This document shows positions 40,758 through 49,305 of a DNA stretch of 64,000 nucleotides, piece by piece. The position numbers were made by a program, and so were the translations under genes. A model generated the notes under the pieces. That model searched no databases, was not told the DNA's origin, and worked only from the letters and a program-made list of their open reading frames with translations. The stretch is from Kordiimonadales bacterium (GTDB lineage: Bacteria > Pseudomonadota > Alphaproteobacteria > Sphingomonadales > Kordiimonadaceae), in assembly GCA_002401685.1 (NCBI GenBank), contig NVTU01000003.1:53365-117364 (forward strand), in the 5' to 3' direction. How positions within the stretch are numbered: position 1 is the stretch's first letter; every line of letters starts with the position of its first letter.

Positions 40758-41807
40758 GTGTCATCAGCGATGCAGTCGGGTCCGCTCGATCCCAATTGGT
40801 GTGTATATATTGCACCAATTCGGGCGCTTCTTACTGCCGCAGAGCATCGCGGCCATGACCCTTTGGTCTTGGCCGGTTCTGCGGGCATTTCCAAAGACGT
40901 TCTCTCCAGCCCCGAGAGCCGCATTCCGGTTAAGCAGTACTTTCAGTTAATAGAACAAGTAGTTGGTTTAATAGATGATAATGATATTGGCCTAAAAACT
41001 GGTCGGATCAGCTTTCTAACTGGTTTAAATCTGCAGCTCTATATGGCAACCATCTGCCATAGTTTCCGGGACTATCTCAATTTGATGCCGTCGATGCTCA
41101 AGTTATGGGGGGATATAGGCGAAGTAAAGATCGCCGCTGATGGGGAATTTATCCGGCTTGAATGGCGGCCGCTAACGCAGGAGCATAATGACACCCGGTA
41201 TCTGAGCGATAGCGTGCTCGCTTCTTCCGCAGCGATTGTTGATAGCCTTTGCATTGCGCCCGTTCCAGTACGAAAAGCGTGTTTTACTTACGGTTTGCCA
41301 GACGATACGGCTGAGCTAACAGCTGTTTTTGGCGGAGCTCTAAGTTTTAGCCAACCAATAAGCTGCCTGTATTTTGACCGCGCTTCGTTAGACTATCCGC
41401 TCGTTCAGCAGGACTATAGCAAACGCAGGGACGGGCCTCGGTCCTTTTCGCAGCTATTTGACGGCAGGGACCCAAGCGACAGTTTTTGGCCGCGGCTCCG
41501 GCAATCTATTGTGCGCTGTTTGCCCCGAGGCGGTGTAAAGGTATCAGTTGTCGCTTCAGATCTTCACATGTCTGCCCGAACCCTGCAGCGTCGCTTGCAG
41601 AGCCAGCAAACCAGTTTCGACGCGGAAGTGCGGGCCGCGCGGCTTGAGCTCGCCAAACGCTATCTGTCTTCGGGAAAACTCAGCATTACCGAGATATCTT
41701 TCCTGCTGGGGTATAGCGGCCCAGGCGTATTTTCTGCGGCCTTTCGTAAATGGATGGGCCACAGCCCTAGCGCATTCCAGGCTGATCAGACGAATGGCGC
41801 TAAATAA
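40758..41807 (+). CDS. AraC-family transcriptional regulator
   Basis: 349 residues: an N-terminal ligand-binding domain of the type found in OruR/ArgR-like AraC regulators (VYIAPIRALLTAAEHRGHDP and VLAGSAGISKDVL, about 15-210), and two C-terminal helix-turn-helix motifs (VSVVASDLHMSARTLQRRLQSQQTSF and ITEISFLLGYSGPGVFSAAFRKW), here quoted in part. GTG at 40758 is the likely start, just after the synthetase stop, so both are in one transcript. It probably controls the catabolic genes downstream; the inducer would be an acid or CoA ester of that pathway (inference). Confidence 0.9.
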   Translation: MSSAMQSGPLDPNWCVYIAPIRALLTAAEHRGHDPLVLAGSAGISKDVLSSPESRIPVKQYFQLIEQVVGLIDDNDIGLKTGRISFLTGLNLQLYMATICHSFRDYLNLMPSMLKLWGDIGEVKIAADGEFIRLEWRPLTQEHNDTRYLSDSVLASSAAIVDSLCIAPVPVRKACFTYGLPDDTAELTAVFGGALSFSQPISCLYFDRASLDYPLVQQDYSKRRDGPRSFSQLFDGRDPSDSFWPRLRQSIVRCLPRGGVKVSVVASDLHMSARTLQRRLQSQQTSFDAEVRAARLELAKRYLSSGKLSITEISFLLGYSGPGVFSAAFRKWMGHSPSAFQADQTNGAK

Positions 41808-41897
41808 CCTAATTTTGGCGTGATTTACTAAGACCTATGAGGTGATTACCACTAAGTTATTCTCAGACGAAATGAATTCTGTGCGAGAGGACTATGC

Positions 41898-43070
41898 GTG
41901 GCTCTTGATTTTGATAGCTCTAGAATAGCGAACCCTTACCTTACTGAAGACCATCATGCGTGGCGTGATCAACTGCGGAAGTTCTTTGATGCCGAGGTTA
42001 TGCCTTATGCATCAGACTGGGACGAAGCTGGCGAAGTGCCAGATTCTCTTTGGCCGAAAGCCGCTGCAATGGGCATTCTTGGTCTCGGCTATCCAGAAGA
42101 ATACGGCGGTGTGTCGGACGGTATTGATATTTGGCACAAGAATATCCTGAGTGACGAACTAGCACGGATTGGTGCTGGCGGTATCGGTGCAAGCCTAACC
42201 GTGCATTCAATTGGTTTGCCGCCCGTTGTAAAATTTGGGCAGGAAAGCATCCGCGATATTGTCGTGCCTGCGGTTATCGCTGGTGAAAAACGTATTTCAC
42301 TGGGCGTTACTGAGCCGGGCGCTGGGTCTGATGTGGCGCAGCTGACAACCACAGCAAAGCGGGACGGAGACCATTATATCGTCAACGGCTCCAAAACACT
42401 TATCACCGGCGGCATGAAGGCTAATTGGGTAACCACTGCGGTACGCACAGGCGGTGCTGGGGCAGGCGGCGTCTCTACACTGTTGATCCCAACGGACAGC
42501 AAGGGCTTTAGCCGCACCGCGATCGATAAAAAACAGGGTTGGTGGGCGTCTGATACTGCAACGCTATATTTTGATAATGTACGGGTGCCTGTTGAAAACC
42601 TGCTTGGTCAGGAAAATCGCGGTTTCAGCGTGATTATGCACAATTTTAATGGTGAAAGACTAGGTATGTCGGTCTCCATGATTGGCTCTGCTCGTGTATG
42701 CTTGGAGGAAGCCGTAAACTGGGCGCGTGAACGCAAAACGTTCGGGAAACGCCTCGCTGACCACCAGGTTATTCGCCACAAAATAGCTGACATGAAAATG
42801 CGGATCAATGCCACCGAAGCATATCTGCAGGCTGTTTGCGCTGAAAGTGTGCGCGGTAATGAAAGCGTTGGCGACATTGCCATGCTGAAAGTCCAGTGCA
42901 GCCAAACCATGGAATATTGCGCTAGGGAAGCGATGCAGGTTTTGGGCGGTGCTGGTTATATACGCGGCAACCGCGTTGAACGTATCTACCGCGAAGTACG
43001 TGTAAACGCCATTGGTGGCGGTTCTGAAGAAATTATGCGCGATCTTGCCGCGCGCCAATATGGGCTTTAA
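41898..43070 (+). CDS. acyl-CoA dehydrogenase, isovaleryl/citronellyl-like (first copy)
   Basis: FAD enzyme that introduces the alpha-beta double bond in an acyl-CoA; 390 residues. The family signatures are GVTEPGAGSDVAQL and YREVRVNAIGGGSEEIMRD. At the place where medium-chain enzymes have the catalytic Glu (IYEG) this one has IGGG, while Glu253 in FNGERLGMS fits the catalytic Glu position of isovaleryl-CoA dehydrogenase. That points to a branched, 3-methyl acyl substrate. GTG at 41898 is the start in frame; an ATG four bases earlier is out of frame. A 90-base gap separates it from the regulator gene. Confidence 0.92.
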   Translation: MALDFDSSRIANPYLTEDHHAWRDQLRKFFDAEVMPYASDWDEAGEVPDSLWPKAAAMGILGLGYPEEYGGVSDGIDIWHKNILSDELARIGAGGIGASLTVHSIGLPPVVKFGQESIRDIVVPAVIAGEKRISLGVTEPGAGSDVAQLTTTAKRDGDHYIVNGSKTLITGGMKANWVTTAVRTGGAGAGGVSTLLIPTDSKGFSRTAIDKKQGWWASDTATLYFDNVRVPVENLLGQENRGFSVIMHNFNGERLGMSVSMIGSARVCLEEAVNWARERKTFGKRLADHQVIRHKIADMKMRINATEAYLQAVCAESVRGNESVGDIAMLKVQCSQTMEYCAREAMQVLGGAGYIRGNRVERIYREVRVNAIGGGSEEIMRDLAARQYGL

Positions 43071-43072
43071 CT

Positions 43073-43708
43073 ATGACGATAAAACTTTGGCATTGTCATA
43101 ACGCACGATCCCTCAGGCCTCTGTGGGCACTGGAAGAGATGGGCTTGGCGTACGAGTTGGAAATGCTGCCATTTCCGCCACGTTTTTTTAAGAAAGAGTA
43201 TCTCGGTGTAAACGTGCTAGGTACCGTCCCATATTTCGAGGACGGCGACATTACCATGACGGAATCGACCGGTATCTGCCACTATCTGGTAGAAAAGCAC
43301 GGCCAGAAAAACTTTGGCCTAACTGTTGATCATCCCGAATACGGTGATTATTTGAACTGGCTGTACCACAGCGATGCGACGCTCACGTTCCCGCAAACTA
43401 TTGTTCTTCGCTACAGTATGCTTGAACCAGAAGAACGAAAATTACCGCAAGCCGTTCAGGATTACTCAGCGTGGTTCATTGCCCGGCTTCGCAAACTGGA
43501 TGCTCATATCGAAAATCGGGAATTTCTGTGTGATGGGCGTTTCACTATTGCCGACATTGCAGTTGGTTATGCCTTGCACCTGGGACAGTCTTTAGGACTG
43601 GATACTAATTATACACCGCAAGTCGCTGATTACCTAAAACGGCTGCAATCACGTCCTGCCTTTATAAAATCCGCCGCAATCGGCGCAGAAGATAGCGTAT
43701 TTAAATAG
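43073..43708 (+). CDS. glutathione S-transferase family protein inside the catabolic cluster
   Basis: 211 residues with an N-terminal thioredoxin-like glutathione domain (LWHCHNARSLRPLWALEEMGL, then GTVPYFEDGD and TESTGICHYLVEKHG with the conserved Glu-Ser for the gamma-glutamyl group) and a C-terminal all-helical domain. It starts 2 bases after the first acyl-CoA dehydrogenase and ends 8 bases before the second, so it belongs to the operon. Possible jobs are cis-trans isomerisation of an unsaturated acid or removal of a reactive enoyl intermediate; both are inference. Confidence 0.88.
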   Translation: MTIKLWHCHNARSLRPLWALEEMGLAYELEMLPFPPRFFKKEYLGVNVLGTVPYFEDGDITMTESTGICHYLVEKHGQKNFGLTVDHPEYGDYLNWLYHSDATLTFPQTIVLRYSMLEPEERKLPQAVQDYSAWFIARLRKLDAHIENREFLCDGRFTIADIAVGYALHLGQSLGLDTNYTPQVADYLKRLQSRPAFIKSAAIGAEDSVFK

Positions 43709-43716
43709 GAGCCCCC

Positions 43717-44880
43717 ATGCTTTTAACTGACGAACATAAAGCGATCCGCAACACGGCAGCCCAGTTTATTGCCGCTGAAATTAACCCGTTTGTTGATGAG
43801 TGGGAGGCGGCAGGCATTTTCCCTGCTCATTCGCTCTTCAAAAAGATGGGCGATTTGGGATTGTTGGGAATCACTAAACCAACCGAATATGGCGGTATGG
43901 GCCTGGATTACAGTTACCAGATTGTAATGACAGAAGAGCTTGGCACCATTAAGTGTGGCGGCGTGCCGATGGGTATTGGTGTGCAGATTGATATGGCAAC
44001 GCCAGCGCTAGCAAAATTTGGTAGTGATGAACTGCGACAAGAGTTTTTGGTTCCTGCTATCGCTGGTGATGCGGTTTTCTCAATTGCCGTAAGTGAACCT
44101 GGGGCCGGTTCTGATGTCTCGGCTATCAAAACAAACGCAGTGAAAGACGGCGATGATTATGTGATCAACGGCACCAAGATGTGGATCACCAACTCGACGC
44201 AGGCAGATTACCTCTGTGTGTTGGTGAATACGGGCGATGGCCCCGTGCACCGCAACAAGTCGCTCGTGATTGTGCCCACGAATACCCCGGGCGTCAGTTT
44301 TTCTGAGAAACTCGACAAGCTAGGGATGCGGTCCTCTGATACGGCGCAAATTTTCTTTGATGATGTGCGGATCCCACAGCGGTACTTGATCGGCGAAGAG
44401 GGCGCAGGGTTTTCTTATCAGATGCAACAGTTCCAGGAAGAACGCTTGCACGCAGCTGCCGCGTCCCTAAAAGGCATGGAAGGTAATATCAACGCGACGA
44501 TTGAGTATACACGTGAGCGCAAGGCCTTCGGCCAATCGGTACTTGATAACCAAGTAGTGCATTTCAAAATGGCGGAACTGCAAACCGAAGTCGAGGCCCT
44601 ACGTGCGCTGGTATACAGCGCGGTTGAGGGCTATATCAACGGTGAAGATGTAACCATGAAAGCATCCATGGCTAAGTTGAAATGCGGCCGACTTTCACGC
44701 GTTGTGTCAGATAGTTGCCTGCAGTATTGGGGCGGGATGGGCTTTATGTGGGATAATCCTGTGGCACGTTCCTACCGGGATGGCAGGCTTGGCTCGATCG
44801 GCGGCGGCGCTGATGAAGTGATGCTTGGTATCATTTGCAAGCAGATGAATATTCTGCCGCGCAGAAATCCTGCGAAATAG
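43717..44880 (+). CDS. acyl-CoA dehydrogenase, isovaleryl/citronellyl-like (second copy)
   Basis: 387 residues with the FAD and substrate signatures VSEPGAGSDVSAIKTNAVK and SYRDGRLGSIGGGADEVM. As in the first copy, the usual IYEG catalytic site is replaced by IGGG, and Glu242 in FQEERLHAAA takes the isovaleryl-CoA dehydrogenase position. The two copies are only moderately alike, so they likely act on different acyl-CoAs of one pathway, for instance successive shortened forms. In the Pseudomonas atu cluster the equivalent is AtuD, citronellyl-CoA dehydrogenase. Confidence 0.92.
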   Translation: MLLTDEHKAIRNTAAQFIAAEINPFVDEWEAAGIFPAHSLFKKMGDLGLLGITKPTEYGGMGLDYSYQIVMTEELGTIKCGGVPMGIGVQIDMATPALAKFGSDELRQEFLVPAIAGDAVFSIAVSEPGAGSDVSAIKTNAVKDGDDYVINGTKMWITNSTQADYLCVLVNTGDGPVHRNKSLVIVPTNTPGVSFSEKLDKLGMRSSDTAQIFFDDVRIPQRYLIGEEGAGFSYQMQQFQEERLHAAAASLKGMEGNINATIEYTRERKAFGQSVLDNQVVHFKMAELQTEVEALRALVYSAVEGYINGEDVTMKASMAKLKCGRLSRVVSDSCLQYWGGMGFMWDNPVARSYRDGRLGSIGGGADEVMLGIICKQMNILPRRNPAK

Positions 44881-44889
44881 GGGCGGGCA

Positions 44890-46500
44890 ATGGCAATATT
44901 AGACACTCAGATAGATATTAATTCGTCTGAGTATAAAGAAAACCATGCTTGGATGCTGGCGGCTGTCGACGAGTTGCGGGCGATAGAACGCCGCGTAATT
45001 GACGCAGCCGCTGCGAAAGCGCCCCGCTACGAAAAGCGTGGGTTTATATCACCGCGTGACCGGTTGAACTTGCTAATTGACCGCGGCGCTCCATTCCTGG
45101 AACTCTCAACACTTTGTGGATACCTTCAAGAAGGTGACAGAGACGGCAGCGGTGCTGGCGGCAGCTGTATTTCTGGTATTGGGTATGTAGGCGGTGTGCG
45201 CTGTATGGTGAAGGTGGATGACTATCTTACCAAAGGTGGCACGATAACTCAGCTTGCGGGCTCCAAACGCAGTCGCATGATGGCGCTCGCGCTAGAGAAC
45301 AAACTGCCAGTGATTACCCTTGCGCAAAGTGGTGGTGGTGATTTGAAAACGCTAGGGGACTGGTTTGGGCCGTCTGGTTCTGGATTTGCTGTTCAGGCCA
45401 AAATGTCGGCGGCGGGTATTCCGCAAATTACAGTGGTGCACGGCAGTGCAACGGCAGGCGGTGCTTATCAGCCAGGGATGTCGGATTATGTTGTGATGGT
45501 GCGGGGCCAGTCAACGATGTATTTGGCTGGGCCACCACTCTTAAAAGCTGCAACTGGTGAGATTGCTACTGATGAAGAAATTGGTGGTGCAGAAATGCAC
45601 TGCGAGGTCGCCGGTACGGCCGATTATTTGGCGGAAGACGACGCCGACGGGGTGAGATTGGCACGGGAAATAACGATCAAACTCGGATGGAACAAGGGCA
45701 AGCAGCCTGACCAAACGACACACGCGGACCCACTGCACGACGCAGACGAACTGCTCGGGTTGGTGCCAGTTAATCCTAAAATCCCGTATGACGTACGGGA
45801 GATCATCGCTCGTATTGCCGATGGCTCTGACTATCTGGACTTTAAGCCGAGCTACGATACCGGCACCGTATGCGGCCATTTTGACATTGAGGGCCACACT
45901 TGCGGTGTGATTGGGAATAATGGACCGATTACTGCCAGAGGTGCTGCAAAGGCTGGCCAATTCATACAGTTATGCGAACAGTCGGGCACGCCCATCCTGT
46001 TTTTGCATAATACCACGGGCTTCATTGTCGGTACTGAATCTGAGCAGGCAGGCATCATCAAACACGGGGCCAAGCTAATTCAGGCTGTGACGAATGCCAC
46101 AGTGCCTAAAATTAGCATTGTAGTGGGCGGTTCGTTTGGTGCTGGGAATTACGCAATGTGCGGGCGCGGCATGGACCCTCGCTTTATGTTCGCATGGCCG
46201 CGCAGCGTGGTCTCCGTGATGGGGCCACAGCAAGCAGGCAGTGTGATGCGTACTGTTGGTGAAGCCAAAATGAAACGTGCTGGCGCTCTTAATGTAGAGC
46301 TGCTTGACGCTATGGAAAAGGACGTTGTCGATACTATGGAAGCCAAATCTGGCGCCCTTGTGAACACTGCTAGGCTTTGGGATGATGGGATCATTGATCC
46401 GCGCGACACCCGCAGCATCGTAGCCTTTGTACTCGATATTTGCCGCGAGTCCGGCACGCGACAGCTAAATACAAATAGTTTTGGCGTGGCGAGGTTCTAA
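44890..46500 (+). CDS. atuC: acyl-CoA carboxylase, carboxyltransferase (beta) subunit
   Basis: Transfers carboxyl from carboxybiotin to an acyl-CoA. The 536-residue product has N- and C-terminal crotonase-like halves typical of methylcrotonyl/geranyl-CoA carboxylase beta: VVHGSATAGGAYQPGMSDY, GEIATDEEIGGAEMHCEVAG and GSFGAGNYAMCGRGMDPRFMF. The stretch GGAEMHCEVAGTADYLAEDDADG resembles what I remember of geranyl-CoA carboxylase more than methylcrotonyl-CoA carboxylase, but I cannot confirm it without alignment. Paired with the biotin-bearing alpha subunit two genes on. The symbol is tentative. Confidence 0.85.
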   Translation: MAILDTQIDINSSEYKENHAWMLAAVDELRAIERRVIDAAAAKAPRYEKRGFISPRDRLNLLIDRGAPFLELSTLCGYLQEGDRDGSGAGGSCISGIGYVGGVRCMVKVDDYLTKGGTITQLAGSKRSRMMALALENKLPVITLAQSGGGDLKTLGDWFGPSGSGFAVQAKMSAAGIPQITVVHGSATAGGAYQPGMSDYVVMVRGQSTMYLAGPPLLKAATGEIATDEEIGGAEMHCEVAGTADYLAEDDADGVRLAREITIKLGWNKGKQPDQTTHADPLHDADELLGLVPVNPKIPYDVREIIARIADGSDYLDFKPSYDTGTVCGHFDIEGHTCGVIGNNGPITARGAAKAGQFIQLCEQSGTPILFLHNTTGFIVGTESEQAGIIKHGAKLIQAVTNATVPKISIVVGGSFGAGNYAMCGRGMDPRFMFAWPRSVVSVMGPQQAGSVMRTVGEAKMKRAGALNVELLDAMEKDVVDTMEAKSGALVNTARLWDDGIIDPRDTRSIVAFVLDICRESGTRQLNTNSFGVARF

Positions 46501-46525
46501 TGGCTGGCCAGTTCGGAGAAAACCA

Positions 46526-47329
46526 ATGACCTATCCAAAATGCCGTGAATTGTTGCTGGAGGAAGATGGTGGCTTTTTGACCATCACGATCAACCGGCCA
46601 CACAAGCGTAACGCCATGAATAGTGCGGTGGTCGAGGAACTAATGGCGGTATTTTCCAACATTGAAAACGACAGAACTGTACGGGCTGTTGTTCTGCGCG
46701 GGACGGAAGGGAACTTCTGTTCCGGCGGTGATATTTCAGGGATGAAAATGGGCTCAGACCAAAACCCGGGTGAAGCTGCGTTAAAGTTCAACCGTTCTTT
46801 CGGCCATATGATCACCAAAATTAACCAGGCCCCTCAGGTGGTTATCACCTTGCTTGAAGGTGCCGTGCTTGGCGGTGGGCTGGGGCTCGCTTGTATTTCT
46901 GATGTGGCGATCGCGGATATTAGAGCGAAAATCGGCATGCCAGAGACAGGCCTTGGTATTATCCCGGCACAGATAGCACCGTTTGTCGTTTCGCGTATTG
47001 GATTGGCGCAGGCACGTAGGCTTGCACTTTTGGGTGCTTGGGTTGATGGCGCTGAAGCCTGTAGGCTGGGGATTGCTCACTATGTAACTACGGGTGAGGC
47101 AGAGATGCAAACGCAGTTGGCGCAGGTTCTGGCTCAGGTAAAGCGTACTGCTCCTGGGGCCAATGCGGCCACGAAAGCTTTGATGCTGGCCGTTGCAGGT
47201 TCAGATCTTGAACAATTGCTGGATGGGGCTGCGATCTCGTTTGCTGACGCGTTAGCGAGCCCAGAGGGCCAAGAAGGCACACAGGCCTTTCGAGATAAAA
47301 GAAAACCCACATGGGCGCAAAAATTATGA
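46526..47329 (+). CDS. atuE: enoyl-CoA hydratase/isomerase family protein
   Basis: Crotonase-fold enzyme that would hydrate the carboxylated glutaconyl-CoA-like product. The 267-residue product has the oxyanion-hole segments GTEGNFCSGGDISGMKMG and LEGAVLGGGLGLACISDVAIA, and an Glu in the usual catalytic region (MPETGLGIIP). I take the ATG at 46526, preceded by GGAGA, rather than the frame's first ATG at 46481, which would overlap the previous gene. It shares an ATGA overlap with the biotin carboxylase gene. The Pseudomonas atu counterpart is AtuE, isohexenylglutaconyl-CoA hydratase; the symbol is tentative. Confidence 0.82.
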   Translation: MTYPKCRELLLEEDGGFLTITINRPHKRNAMNSAVVEELMAVFSNIENDRTVRAVVLRGTEGNFCSGGDISGMKMGSDQNPGEAALKFNRSFGHMITKINQAPQVVITLLEGAVLGGGLGLACISDVAIADIRAKIGMPETGLGIIPAQIAPFVVSRIGLAQARRLALLGAWVDGAEACRLGIAHYVTTGEAEMQTQLAQVLAQVKRTAPGANAATKALMLAVAGSDLEQLLDGAAISFADALASPEGQEGTQAFRDKRKPTWAQKL

Positions 47330-49305
47330 CTGAGTTTCGAAAAATTCTTATTGCCAGTCGCGGCGAAATCGCCTTGCGCGTTATGCGGACGGCGCAGCGG
47401 CTCGGTTACCGCACGGTTGCTGTGTACAGCGATACAGACGCACAGGCGCTACATGTGTCCGCAGCGGACGAAGCCTTTGCTCTGGGCGGCACGACGCTGC
47501 AGGAAAGCTATCTGGTTATTGAAAAAATACTTGAAGCTGCAAAAGCAACTGGCGCTGATGCAATTCATCCTTGCTATGGCTTTCTGTCTGAAAATGCTGA
47601 TTTCGCCCGCGCTTGTGCGGATGCAGGGGTCGTTTTCATCGGGCCAAGTGCGGATGCGATTGAACTAATGGGGGACAAGGCCAGGGCTAAGGATGCTATG
47701 CTTGCTGCTGGTGTGCCCTGTATTCCCGGGTATCAGGGTCTTGATCAGAATGAAGACGCCTTGCAGAGGGAGGCTGCGGCGATCGGGTACCCGTTGATGG
47801 TAAAAGCTGCTGCTGGCGGCGGCGGGCGCGGTATTCGCTTGGTATCTCGCCCAGAAGACTTTAGTGCGGCGCTTTCTTCCGCGCGGTCAGAGGCTGAAAA
47901 CGCTTTTGGTAACGGTGACCTAATATTAGAGAAGGCAATTCTCCAGCCGCGTCATATTGAATTTCAGGTTTTCGCTGATCAGCACGGGAATATAATCCAT
48001 TTGGGTGAGCGGGACTGCTCGATCCAGCGCCGCCACCAGAAGATAGTGGAAGAAGCGCCCAGCCCCTTTTTAGACGAACATCTGCGTGCTGAAATGGGGG
48101 CAGTGGCGGTTGAAGCGGCGAAGGCGTGTGATTACCAAGGTGCTGGTACCGTTGAGTTTTTGGTGGATGCAGATAAGAATTTTTACTTCCTGGAGATGAA
48201 TACACGGCTGCAGGTGGAGCATCCGGTGACGGAAATGATCACAGGGCTCGACCTCGTTGAATGGCAGCTAATTGTCGCCGCTGGCGGAAAACTGCCGCTG
48301 AAGCAGGACGAGGTGGAGCTTAAGGGCTGTGCGGTTGAAGTAAGGCTTTATGCGGAAGATCCGCGCAATGGTTTTATGCCGCAAACAGGTGAAGTGCTTT
48401 ATTGGAATAGTCCGGAACGCGAAGGAGTGCGTACTGATCATGCGGTTGCTGCAGGGCAAAGTGTAAGCGTGTACTTTGATCCGATGTTAGCGAAATTGAT
48501 CGCGCACGGGGCCTCGAGGGCCGAAGCGTTGCGCCGGTTATCGTCTTTAATACAGGACACTAAGTTGTTGGGTATAAACAATAACCTGTGTTTTCTGCGT
48601 AATGTTTTAAATCATGAAGTCTTCCGCCGCGGGGGTGCAAATACTGGGTTTCTGGAGGATCATTTCTCAGGCGATGTGAGTTTGCAAAGTGTGAACCCCG
48701 GCGCAGAAACGTTGGCAAGAGCGGCCCTTTGTTTCTATCTTCAAGGGCATTTTGAGGGGCAACGCAAGCCATCTTGGCGCAGTTCTGCGGCCTACGAGGC
48801 TCATTTTAAGCTGCATGATGGTGATGCGTCTCATGATGTCGCACTGATAGGACAGAATGGGACATTTACCGCCAAATTCAGTGACAGCTCAGTATCCATT
48901 GAGTTGGCTGGAAACGAAGCGAATGAATGCACAGCAATTATTGGTGGCGTGAGGTCAGCTTTCGCCGTTGCCGTTGACGGGACAGAGCTGTTTCTGGATG
49001 ACGGAACGGGACATTATCATTTCCGAGATATCACCCACTTGCCTGCCGAAACCGCAAAGGGCACTGGTAGTGGATTGGTGAAGGCACCGATGGACGGTGC
49101 AATTGTCGATATCAAAGTCGCCGAGGGTGATAAAGTTGAGGCGGGCCAAGCGCTTATTATTATGGAAGCGATGAAGATGCAGCACAGCCTTAAAGCTGCT
49201 GTGTCCGGTGAAGTTAGAAAGCTGAACCTGGAGATCGGACAGCAAGTTAAGGGCCAGCAAATACTTGTGGTTATTGATTTGGCCACAGAAGAGGAAGCTT
49301 CATAA
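47326..49305 (+). CDS. atuF: acyl-CoA carboxylase, biotin carboxylase and biotin carrier (alpha) subunit
   Basis: Loads bicarbonate on biotin with ATP and presents it to the beta subunit. From ATG 47326 the product has 659 residues: a biotin carboxylase domain (ILIASRGEIALRVMRTAQRLG, KAAAGGGGRGIRL ATP loop, EMNTRLQVEHPVTE) to about residue 450, a BT linker domain, and a C-terminal biotinyl domain with Lys617 in IIMEAMKMQHSL. Geranyl-, methylcrotonyl- and propionyl-CoA carboxylases share this layout. The start overlaps the hydratase stop as ATGA. The symbol is tentative. Confidence 0.88.
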   Translation: MTEFRKILIASRGEIALRVMRTAQRLGYRTVAVYSDTDAQALHVSAADEAFALGGTTLQESYLVIEKILEAAKATGADAIHPCYGFLSENADFARACADAGVVFIGPSADAIELMGDKARAKDAMLAAGVPCIPGYQGLDQNEDALQREAAAIGYPLMVKAAAGGGGRGIRLVSRPEDFSAALSSARSEAENAFGNGDLILEKAILQPRHIEFQVFADQHGNIIHLGERDCSIQRRHQKIVEEAPSPFLDEHLRAEMGAVAVEAAKACDYQGAGTVEFLVDADKNFYFLEMNTRLQVEHPVTEMITGLDLVEWQLIVAAGGKLPLKQDEVELKGCAVEVRLYAEDPRNGFMPQTGEVLYWNSPEREGVRTDHAVAAGQSVSVYFDPMLAKLIAHGASRAEALRRLSSLIQDTKLLGINNNLCFLRNVLNHEVFRRGGANTGFLEDHFSGDVSLQSVNPGAETLARAALCFYLQGHFEGQRKPSWRSSAAYEAHFKLHDGDASHDVALIGQNGTFTAKFSDSSVSIELAGNEANECTAIIGGVRSAFAVAVDGTELFLDDGTGHYHFRDITHLPAETAKGTGSGLVKAPMDGAIVDIKVAEGDKVEAGQALIIMEAMKMQHSLKAAVSGEVRKLNLEIGQQVKGQQILVVIDLATEEEAS

